Positions 23,201 to 35,520 of a DNA stretch of 64,000 nt are shown here, piece by piece. The notes under the pieces are model-generated. The model did no database searches. It worked only from the letters and a program-made list of their open reading frames with translations, and was not told the origin of the DNA. The stretch is from Siphonodentalium dalli. Its lineage: Eukaryota; Mollusca; Scaphopoda; Gadilida; Siphonodentaliidae. The stretch covers positions 30,942,342-31,006,341 of the forward strand of contig CP136069.1 of the NCBI GenBank assembly GCA_032622095.1. The letters run 5' to 3'. Position numbers and translations under genes: made by a program. How positions within the stretch are numbered: position 1 is the stretch's first letter; every line of letters starts with the position of its first letter.

Positions 23201-26200
23201 ACAGTTTGAATTATGTTGCATTCTGGGAGACATAACGGGGGAAATGATTTTATTATTTCAGCTATTTTCTATTACTCTATGGGCACCTCCTGAGACACAG
23301 ACGTTCCAAATGGTGACGAATTATATTATTTTAATCATGTTTTATGGCATAGATTGTTATTAAAACCGTATATCAAGGCCCTATAATATACGAAATAATC
23401 GCTGACTCGAAAATTAAGTGGGCCCTTAATTCTGACTGGATTTCAGAGTGTTATCGCCGCGGCGTTGGTAACAGAGATGTAGCGGCAACAAACGGTGAAC
23501 AGTTTAGACGAAATGGACGGACGGGTGAGTATATAAACACAGCTCCTAGCTGGACCACTACACCTATATAAATACAATGTCAATGCGGCATTATCTTATT
23601 GATCTTCTGGTTTGATTGTCACACAACGAGCGAAACGATTCCGCCAATGCACACTTTAATTTGTGCTATAGTTTTGACACACACGCTCTTGCTGGTTCCC
23701 ACTCACTTGAGCATAGCTTTACTCGATTAAATTGTTGTTGTATCATCCGAATAGTATGTAACATCAAACTGTAATATATTCACTAATGCTCTCCGACAAG
23801 GGAAGCCAATAAAGTATATACCTTGAGATAGCTTGAGTGTTTGATTTTTATTTTGATAACACGATCATCGATCATTATACATCTATATACATTATACAGA
23901 TAAATTCATTACAAAAAGTAAATACATTGTATAGGCAGAGCGGAATATTTGAATATGGTATTTATATTTGCTTAAAGACGCCGTGACGGTGGCAACATTT
24001 ACTTTATAGCAGAGAGCAAACTCTGTTATCACTGCGCACAGTTGTTGGAAGATTTTATCAAAATCCGCTGATAAGTACACATACCATTACTTGATTAATA
24101 ATATAGACAAGTATGGAAAGCTCCTGTGTGAGATTGACGTGTCACCATCAAAGATTGTAACGTCATAACTAATCCGTGCTTCTAATTATAGCCTGTGACT
24201 CGTCGAGTGGCGACTCGTCAGATTTTCAATTTTTGTGTTGTTGGAAATTCACATTAATAAATGTTGCAAGAAATGCCACATCATTTCGGATTTGCAGTGT
24301 TACTTTCAAGAGATATATATAGTTGATTGAGTGGAAGAAATATTTTTACAATTGATACATTTTTTATGCTGAAATAGGACTTGAAACTAGTTGTGGTAGC
24401 AGGAGTCCAGTTGACTCTGAATCCAGTAAATGGGCCAGCTTTCCATACTTGTCTAAATATTTTTATTATTGAAGTAATGGTGTGTGTATTTATCATTGGA
24501 TTTTGATAATAATTTCCAACAACGGTGTCACTGCGACAGATCATTGCCACAAGTCACCTACCTTATTTTGACTACCACAAGTTCGCATTAATGGTATTCT
24601 TTCGGTATTGATAAGAACAATATGAACTGAGCCAGACATATATAGACAATTTTAATCCTAACACATAAGAACCAAGATCATGTCAGAAATCCTTACAAAT
24701 GTCCTTGTGGCAGTGGTATCTCAGCAGAGCGATTCGTGGGAGATAACTCTGCCTGGAATTTGAGCAGAGAGTACTAATGCCGAGGACTATCATGGATGAC
24801 ACAAGAAGTCCCTTGATGGACTTGTATTTCATTGTGGTCCCTAAATAGATAGAGAGTGAATGTTACAAATTTCATATTGGTCAATAAATATAATTGAATC
24901 AGAATAAGAAAGGCGGAGAACAGGGGTGTGTGGCACCCATGGAGGCAAAGTGACGATATTACCACAGGGATCGCGAACCAGATTTAGAGAAATAAATGAA
25001 TGAAAGAAAGAAAGAAAGAAAGAAAATATTGATAACCTGATATTAAAGATGCATCATCCGATTAAACACCCCATAATTACTATTTATTTGGCTTCGGGGA
25101 TAAAAACAATTTGATTCGAGTCAAAGAACCCACTCATCAAAGCTCAGAGTGATCAGATATCGATTTTTGAAATCTGTTATTTCTGGAAATGTGTACTTTT
25201 TTCCGCCTAGAAAATATTCGTCAAACCGACCAACTTGCGGATGAATATAGTAACTCTAAAATCAAGTGGTATAATACGGTCAAATTTCGTGATAATCAAG
25301 TGATAATACGGCCATATTTCGTTGAACAACATGCAAAGTTCAGTCCCCTACGCAGGACTTACCGCTGTCCACACCTACACGTAATGTAAAGAAATGTCAC
25401 GTGTATTTATTTGAGACTTTTTGTAGGTTACAATTTATTCCGCATTATTCTGTGAAACCGAACTGTCCATATTCATTCGGAAATTGTCTAGATCAAGCCA
25501 GAATGAATTGTAACTGGAAAAAAAACTTAAATAGAAAATGTTAGATTTAATTAAGAAAACGCATATGCCGGTAGCGGTCAGACATAGCGTAGCGAGGGGA
25601 CTGAACTCTGTTTTGTAGCCTGCAAGCTGACTTCACACACATATTTTCAGACTCTACATACATCATCCTTGACACGGGAGTGGGATGGACGCACGGACAA
25701 CGACCGCCAGTATATGGAGAGGTCAGTTATACGTTCCCATGCTGTGGTATTCTAGACTATTGGAGAATAGACGCTCAGAATTTTCCTGGAGGGTTTTGTT
25801 GGCTACAAGTATGGCGGCCAGTCGGAAATAATCAGTATATGCTTGTTAGTCAAGATAAGGTTACATTCACCATGTCCAGTGAGTATATAGATAATCTTAA
25901 ACTCGTCCCCAGTTTATGGCAGAATTTACAAAACTCGTCCAGTAAATCAGGTCTGGAACTCGGTCCAGACCTAATTTATTGGACTCGTTTTGACAAAACA
26001 TACTTAAATCAACAAATGGGATGCGAAACTAACATCGGCTTCTGTAAGGCATGCGATGACGTTTCACGTAACATTGCGTTGTTTGTCTGCGTAAAGAAAT
26101 AGTCACAGATAAATAAAGACTCTTTGGTGTATTTAATGACATAACTTTTCAAACTCTTCATTCATTATACTTTGTTGGAAAAATATTGGAAGCCATATAT

Positions 26201-29200
26201 ATAGTATTTTGAGAACGAAGTGTACGGAATGTAAACAGATGCCAAACCGGAAGTCAATGGTCACCTGGCACTATTACCTGTTATTAAACGAACGTTCAAT
26301 ATCATAATTTATAGAATGGGTTTATTGAATGGAATAAGGGTACGATCTTCACAAGCCTTGAAATAGTGTCTGTCATTTGCAGAATGGGGGCCCCGGAGGG
26401 TGAATTTAGCAATGCTATCCCACACAGCGGGTTAGCATCACCAAATTCATCCTCTGATGACCTCATCATGCTTAGACTTCATCTTCTGGGAAGCATCTAT
26501 AGTCTCAAATTAACATTGTTTTAAAGACATATTATGGACTTGTTCGGGTGTGTGAAACTGATAAGTTAGTATCAATGCGCTATGCCAACTGGAGGAATGT
26601 ACCATTCTACTAACATCGCCGAAAATTTGAAGCAAATCGACCGTACCACTGCATAGAAAACATCTTCTGAACTACGCTCAAATGTAAATATTTACTACTC
26701 GATTCGGGACGCATCTATCGGCGATAAACTAACGAAAACGATTTCGCCATCGAGAGTCTGCATTTGATTAATATATAAGAATGACGATGTGAGTTGTCAA
26801 TTTGGATATAATATTTGTAAATATTACTACTTTGAACAAGATTATATTCTCTATTTATATTTGATCACCCTACCGGAGTTTTTCATATCATTTTAAGTTA
26901 CTTTTCCCCTTCTGTTCAGTTTCTATATCCCATAATATGCATAAGATAAATTGCATATTAATCGAGGCGACTATATTCGAATGTGTGAACATCAACTGTA
27001 GAACTTCAATCGGACCCTAGACCAAAGGTGAGATCTCAGTTGAAAACTTGAGTCCTGAGCAGAATGAGGTTTCCATGCATAGGGTGAATTTGGTGACGTT
27101 GGCCTGCTATGTGGGATGACTCTAGCCCACTTTGTGGGATAGCGTCACTAAATTCACACATTCTTCACATGACGAAGACACGCTATTTCAAGTCGTGCTT
27201 GTTCGCTATAGAACCGTTTCGCAATTCACGGATAATTGTATGGAGGCATGAGTACATCTTTTAAAGGGTTTTGTTAATTAAAAAAAACGTTCACAAATTG
27301 TTGTTCGAAACACAGTAACATCAACCCCGTGTACGTGTTATCCCCAAACCCGAGGGTATCGCCAAACCCGAGAACATGGGAAAGTCATTTTCACGTATAT
27401 GATATGGGGATATGTTTGTTTCTCATCGTAAAACAGACAACGAACAACGTATGTGTATGTTCACATGAAGCAGGAGTAGTTATCCACCCGCTGTCAATCA
27501 GTTTTCCCATATCAAACCATTTAATAATTTTTTGCGACTTTTTTCAATAGTGTTTTTGCTTTTGCTCACTCAAATTTTCGAGAACATCCACCCACTAGTA
27601 TAGTTCCTGGACTTCCACGCTGCCAAAACAAATGCCGGTATATAGTTGAATCTGTCAATGAAGCATAGGATTGAAAATAATTTTAAAAATCAGTGTCGTT
27701 CTCAATATCCGCGCGATATGGAGGGACCACTGTCGGCCCAGATAGATGTCAACGTCGCAGACGAAGAAGTCACCAAACGCGGATCTTCTGTGCAGTAAAT
27801 ATGCGTAGTACTTAAGGAGTTCTGATGAGTTTTCGAGTGTTTTTATGTGTATCAAGGAGTGATAAATTGGACTGCGAATGTCATCTGAAATATGAATCCA
27901 TAACATATTCGAAATATTGTGTACATATCTATTATGAATGTATTTCAACTGAAATTAATTGAACATCCATCTCAGCATTCAGATTTGCGATCTCAAAAAG
28001 GTGAATGAATGATAACGCGATGCCTTGATCACACGCACGTGAATGCTGTCGTTCGTATGCATGCAGCTAACCGGATATTCGTTTAGTAACATGCTTGGAG
28101 TTTGCATATAGACCACACATGCAGGACGAAATGCTACGACGTATAAAAAATTTGTTATAATCACGTTTATTTTACAGACTTTATGACTCGTTATGACTTG
28201 TTACGCGACAATGAAACCGAATCACCTTATCGAATATACATATATCGTATAGCTACAAATTATACAATTCTGGCTTTTTTAAGAGTCATCAGATAGTATT
28301 GTAACGATTCTATTTTAACCCTAAACATCCGTACACATATGATCACAATGTATTATATGTGGCACACTTGTGTGCCTTCTCATCTGGGTTTCGATGGGCC
28401 TGTCACCTCTTTATTGTGTATACGTAGCACATGTAGTCAGCTTACCAAGCTACAACACCATGTATAAACAAAATCAGACTCGGAGTTTATTCTCCAATCG
28501 CCAGACGTGTTCGGTAGGACACAGTCTAAATATTAGTACACAATACATACATGTACATACATATATAATCGTGGCACATGCAAGCAATATAGATCAGAAT
28601 TCGTATACACGTGCACATGGGGTGGTGTGTGTTGTGTGTTGGGTTTGTTGTGGTGGGGTATAGGGTGTGTGCATGTGGATTTTTCCTCGTGTATTTCGCT
28701 GATTGCACGTACGTGGGTGTTGGTTGGTGCGTCAGACTGTGGTATTCGTTCGTAATTGCGCGTTGGTTGGGTGGGTTTTTGGAGCATGGGGCGGAGTGGC
28801 TGGCAATCTGATATGAGTGGTGTAACGTATACACAATGCGATTGCCAATACACCATTGAAAGTAATGACACAAAGCAACTAACAGTTACATGTATATAGG
28901 AACCCAGAATGGTCATTAGGTTATCGATTTACCATGTGGGTATATACATACTATATATACAACATACTTACTGCTATTGATAATAAATACTTCACTATGG
29001 AACACGCTTATACTGTCATGATTATTTACTGCACAGAAGATCCGCGTTTGGTGACATCTTCGTCTGCGACGTTGACATCTATCTGGGCCGATAGTGGTCC
29101 CTCCATATCGCGCGGATATTGAGAACGACACTGATGTTTTAAATTCTGTTCAATCCTATGCTTCATTGACAGATTCAACTATATATTGGCATTTGTTTTG

Positions 29201-32200
29201 GCAGGGTGGAAGTTCAGGAACTATACTAATGGGTGGATGTTCTCGAAAATTTGAGTGAACAAAAGCAAAAACACTATTGAAAAAATTCGCAAAAAAATAT
29301 TAAATGGTTTGATCTGCAGGAAAACTGATTGACAGCGGGTGCATAAATACTCCTGCTTCATGTGGACATACATATACGTTGTTCGTTGTCTGTTTTACGA
29401 TGAGAAACAAACATATCCCCATATCATATACGTGAAAATGACTTTCCCATGTTCTCGGGTTTGGCGATACCCTCGGGTTTGGCGATACCACGTACACGGG
29501 GGGTGAACATGCCCTGTCCCAGTTTATGGGAGGAAAAGACATCTGAAATAGTAACTATGACAACACACACTTAATTCCTTCCAGTCAACAACCCAACGAA
29601 CTGGCCGGTTACTCGCGGAAATGTTATATACGTCGTCAAAGGAGACAAAATCGGCTTGTAAGTACGGGTAATATTGCACATGTATTTCCATGCTTTCGTA
29701 CACAGAAGCGGGTGATATATTCGGTTATTTAGATGTTGGTTGCACAACAGCTTTACATTACCATGTATTGTCACCGCACAACGATATTTTGGAACTCACA
29801 CGTAACACAAAAACTATATTTCATGTCATATGTTATTAGTTGAGATGATTATTTTATACACGTTAAAGATGCATTATCCTATTAAACACCCCTAAATTAT
29901 TATTTATTTGGCTTCTGGGATAAAAAATATTTGATTCAAGAATCGAGGAACCCACTCATCAAAGCTCAGAGTGATCAGATATCTATTTTTGAAATATGTT
30001 ATTTCTCGAGATATCTTCTTCCCCCCCCCCCCCTGGCAAATAATAGTCAAACCGATCAAATTGCGGATGAAGACGGATAACTCTAAAATCAAGTGGTAAT
30101 ACGGCCAAATTTCGTGATAATCAAGTGATAATACGGCCATATTTCGTTGAATAACATGTTGGTAAATGCACCCTCCCTAATCATAGAACCTAAATCAAAC
30201 GGTAAACACATATATATTCGCAAGGTTTAGGTCTGGAAACCTGAACAAATCTTCAATGTTAGCGAACTAAATTATATGTGAAATTTTAATCCATGCTGAT
30301 ATGTTTTGAAATACAAATAGAGAAAAACCAGTTTATGCTATCTTACCTACAAATAGTGTTCGGTTTCGCCACCTATTGTATCCATTCAATTTGTTTTTAA
30401 ATTTCAGCACTGGAAATCTACTTGAGTACAAGAAATCGAGCAGATACAACAGACGTTATGTTGGAACTGTTCTTAAACAGGACGGATTAAATCCGATAGT
30501 CGGGGGTACATACACTCTAAAAACAGAGAGTACAGATACAGACGATAACACATCACCAGAAATGATTGCTTATGCCATCGAAGCTCGGGTGAAACCAAGT
30601 GAGAAACACTAGCTTGTTCGTATTGTCGGAATGTTGTGTCCGGATGATTAAAGTCGCGGATGGCCTTCGCTTTAGGTTAAAAGTTAGAAATAACAGTTAC
30701 AAATTATGAAAATTTCCTCGAGAATATGCTAATATAGTATAATATAATGATATAGTGAATGTGATATTATCCACAAAACACACTTTGTTTGAGCCGATCG
30801 TTTGTTTATATACAGCACGTAGAAAGTGAGTTATAAGCAATTCACTCAACACCGTGGCGATTTTTTTTGGAGATTGATTCACGGTGACCCATTCAACACC
30901 GGCGTCTTGAGTGGCGAGGATTAACGAGCGCTGTGATGTAAACAATTTGGTGGCATTTTCTAAATAGAGTTCACTTAGCGTGGAGTCTCGCCGGTGTTTT
31001 ACTTATCGCATACTCTTTACGTACTGTTTGTTTACATAACATGAAATTTGTTTGCGTAACACATATAGTACTTATAATTATACGCGATATTTACGACGAA
31101 TTAACGATTACAGAACCACGTCATGCGGAGTGTAATCCGTAATTTGAATCCAGATTCTCCCACGAAATAAAGACTCTGTGTAGCGCCAATCAGAACTCAC
31201 TATCACAGTGGATAAGCCTTTAATAAACAGGAAGTTGAGGAACGCTAGGCGGTGACATTCTATTTTTAGACAAATATTTTTGCTGCACTCACCATGGAAG
31301 GACAGATTTTCGGTTAAAACTCGAATAAAATAACCAGTTTCGATTACAGGCACGTAATTTTGTGATATTTGACTTTATATACATGTATCAGCAAATGATA
31401 GCTTGTCACAACTGTACGGTATTCACGATTTAAAGACGAAAAACGCCCTCTGGTCATCGATGGAATTACATTTTTTTTGGTTATAACTGGCACACGATAT
31501 CGATATTATAGAGAAGATGAGAAAAACGCACAGAATGACATGGTTTAAACGATATTTATATATATTTGTTCTTTTGCGAAAGTCGATGTTAAATTTTTAA
31601 AGCAGATGACAAAAAAGCTCAGTATACCTTTAACCTCGAACTTCCTAACACTATATTGCAGGAACTAAGAGCCCCACTTGTCGTCTGGACTTAGCAGTCA
31701 CTACGTCAATAAGACAGGACGCCGCCATTGGCACGGTCTTGGGCACCATTGCCATAACAACGTATGGTGACCCTTCTGTCACAGATTTCACGTACAGCAT
31801 TGTCTCTAGTAACGGAATGCCTATCAGCATTGACAAGACAAACGGTAAGATTACCCACTGTTAATGCGCAACATGTTTTATTTTAGCATGGCATACACTG
31901 CTAAAAATTTGCACGGAAAACCACCCCGTATGGTTCTTGGTAGCTATTTTCTAGACTGATTTAGAATCACAGTCAACATCGTCATGATAATGATGTGGGT
32001 GACGATTATCGTTATCTGTAGTTGTAACAATGCAGGAGCCGTTTCCGACATTGAGCGCATGGGCAACAGGAGACCAAGTTTGCCATCGGTCGAGAAAGAT
32101 GCTGACAACGGTTAACCCTTTCAGTGCCAGGTCCGATTTTTGTATCAACCCATATACCCTGTGCCAATGCATTCTCTTATATATGCGAGTCGACCATAGG

Positions 32201-35200
32201 TCGCCTCGCATATATAAGAGAATGCATTGGCCTAAAAAAAAATCATCATTTGTTATTATTTTTTTTACAATTTTTTACAATTTTAATAACTTTTTCTTAT
32301 ATTCTTTAACAGACTTATTTTGTAGGTTTAGTGCCAGGGAATCTTACGTTTTTCATGGGCATCAAAATTATTACTATGAATACTTGGTGATAGTTTTGAG
32401 TTATAACATGCCCCTAAGGTTTTATCCAGTTTGTTTTTAAATTCGCTATAGCATGCTTAAGCATACCCAAAAAAAATTCAACCCAAAATTTTAATTTTTT
32501 TTAATTTTAATTTTTTTTTAGGGCCACTCTACATACCGTAAATTAGGGCCGATGAGAGCGGCCCCTAGCACTGAAAGAGTTAAGTGCCATCCCGTGTCTC
32601 TCCTATGGCAGATTTTACGTAGCACAGACATTTCCGTATATAGATCAAGGAATATGTTTAATGAATAAATTTGCCTCAAGATAATCGGTCTCATCATAGT
32701 GCATCATTTTCCATGATAAATAACCATGCTATAAGCGTCAAACGGTGCATGCTTTATATGCAATTGTGTGTTAGCGAGGGACTCCAAATATCTGAAGAAA
32801 ATAAGTCTTTCTTTACATTTAATACTGATACCTATTGGATGTCGAAGGAACACATAATATAACTGAACTCGGGAAAAGCTATATCCTTTACGGTAATATC
32901 AACATCATGGATATTTTCAGATCAAATGAACGATATAACTTCCCGCCCTTGGATCTGGGCGTAAACTCCACTATGGAGGTGTATATAATGGAAGGGATGT
33001 TCGTCTATAAACAGATATCACAAGTTATTTAGACGAAGGAATCTAGGTCTACAGCAGCAGCATTACCATTGCTGAAATAGCCAAGAGAACCAACCCCTTA
33101 TTCGGTTCCTGGCAGCTGATTTCATCATCATCATCATCATTATCATCATCAACATCGTCATCGTTGTCAATGGTCATCAACATCATCATCGGTTCATCAT
33201 CATCATCATCGTCATCATCATCGTCGTCGTCATCGTCATCAACATCATCATCGGTTCAGCATCATCATCATCGTCATCATCTCGTCGTCGTCATCGTCAT
33301 CATCATCATCATCATCGGTTCATCATCGTCATCAATATCATCATCATCGTCGTCGCCATCTTTGTCATCGTCATTAACATCATCACCGGTTCATCGTCAT
33401 CAATAACATCACCATCGTATTGCTTCGTCGTCGTTGTTATCGGGATCACCATCACCAAACTCAGCGGTTATCATCATCCATAGTCCTACCATCTTGCAAT
33501 ATTTCCTTATTCGGTCTTCCTTGACTGTGTCATTTCGCCCAAAGGGTGCTTTTAATATTGAAAAATTGTGTCCCCTGCATGGGTCTCGCGGTTTACCAAC
33601 ACGAGTAGATATAAACCCAACATTACCATTGCTGCTCTTGTTATCATATGGAATCGTATTAAATCAGCCCCGAATCACATAATAAGCCCAATTATATTTA
33701 AAGGGTGTCAATTACCGGCGTGACTAAAAACCGCCAGGACCAGACAGGAGCAGCTCGGATCAGAATCGGCCCAGACCGGTCCCATGGTGTATAGGCGCGA
33801 TTTTAGAGAGCTGAACATATCGGGATCTCATGAAAACCCACCACGCACGGTTGGCGCCGCGGCCACGCTGAAGTGCCGATATTAACACCTAACTTGCCAG
33901 AATTACAATATGGCATCTGCAATGACATGACTTGCAGACGCCCCCCCCCCCATATCGCCATCGTACCAATAAGAACTCCACACATATATGTAGCAGAACT
34001 ACCGTCGACTACATTCGTACGATTCGCCCACCAAAGGCATTTATAGACTCGAAATGCCAACATCGCCGATATGTTTGTCGCGAATGAAGCGAACCAGCCC
34101 GGAGCGTCCCTATGGCGTCCGGTGTGATTTTAGTGGCCAGAACATTGGGACGGGTTCACACGAAAACACACATGGGCGAGGGCCGCGGCCACGCAGAAAT
34201 GCCGCTATTAACCCCTTACTTGCCATAATTTCAATATTGCGCCTGCAATAACATGACTTTCATATATTTATAATATTTTCCAAATATATACGTCATTAAA
34301 TCTTGTAAAATAGTTCATGGGCGATCGCATGCATGCATCTGTTTTTATCCTTTCCTGTACTAAGTATGCCTAAGCCCTTTTGATCTACATATAGACGACC
34401 GAAGTCATTCACCACAAACTTCGTCACTGTTGGCAACAATGATTATTATGTTATCTGGTGACATTGTAGGTGTGCTGAAGGTTAATGGTGCACTCCTTGC
34501 AAGTCCGCCTCACACAGATTATACAATTACAGTCAAGGCTACAGAAACCATATGCGCCTATTTCGGGACATGTTCTGCAACAGTGAGAGTGGAATGGCTT
34601 AACAAGGTACGTTATAGAGACCCAATGAACTCGCATGCAGTGGGTAACTGTGCAAAATATATAAAAACATCACCGCTGAAAGCCTAAGAAGAACATGGAG
34701 AAATGGATAATCTTTGTACGCGTTGAAACAATTGTTATGTGAAATAAACTATTGCAGTGATTTGTCAACAAACATCGCTAAGTTCAAATATTTTAGTCTA
34801 AGTGTGATTTTCAGAATAATTTACAATGCGTTGACGGCCTTTTCCAATGTTTAATGTCACGTTTTGATAAAAACAACTTTGGTATATTAAGTAGGCGATA
34901 CTCACCGCATCAGTAGGTAGTGGGGCTGTTAATTGTGGCTTAACAACCGGTATTCCTTGTAGGTTGAGCATTTTTTCTTTTTCAGCCAATCCGAATAACA
35001 AACCTTCCCGCTTCCGGTCATAAGATAGAATCTACCATCACAACAACCAGTCTAATGATCATTGACACAGCAGACGACAATCGGGTTACCTATATTGACA
35101 AACAGCCAACATGCGCAGTGGAATCTACAAGACCTCCAAACGGACCGTTTGTGGCATTCCAATACGCCATTTTTACTACGAGTGAGTTGTTCTGATATAA

Positions 35201-35489
35201 ATATATTTGGTTTCGTTAAAGATGCATAATCAGAATTAAAGCTCGCAAATTACTATTTCCTTGGCTTCGGGGGTAAAAAATATTCGATTCAAGTCGAGGA
35301 ACCCACCCATGCATTAAAGCTCAGAGTGATCAGATATCGATGTTTGAAATCTATTATTTTTCACCACCTATAATTTCAAGTGGCCCAGCAAACAGTCGAC
35401 GAGAAGACTGTCTCTGACCAAATTGCGGATAAGATGGATAACTCTAAAATCCAGTGGCTTTATTTTTGAGCAATTACTCGTTGTTACTA

Positions 35490-35520
<31 letters not shown>

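Larger units (their letters stand above)
20214..23446 (+). other. Intron 1
   Basis: 20,214-20,630 is a loose repeat of TTAGTCATNCNTNTATA-like units (TTAGTCATTC, TTAGTCATCC), extended again at 21,128-21,200. Families B and D and a MITE at 21,762 follow. The 74-codon ORF at 22,681-22,905 has no known motif. Confidence 0.7.
32584..34469. other. Intron 6, right part
   Basis: Contains a TCA/TCG microsatellite and a roughly 340-bp tandem duplication (listed separately). ORFs at 32,671-33,032 have no recognised domain. Confidence 0.6.

Noticed and set aside
28526-28916. Overlapping ORFs of 115 and 127 codons (minus)
   Set aside because: Two overlapping frames in a GT/AC-biased tract with no domain, homopolymer-like residues (His, Thr, Asn) and no splice signals.
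33164-33406. Polyserine ORF
   Set aside because: Pure product of a TCA/TCG microsatellite in an intron.
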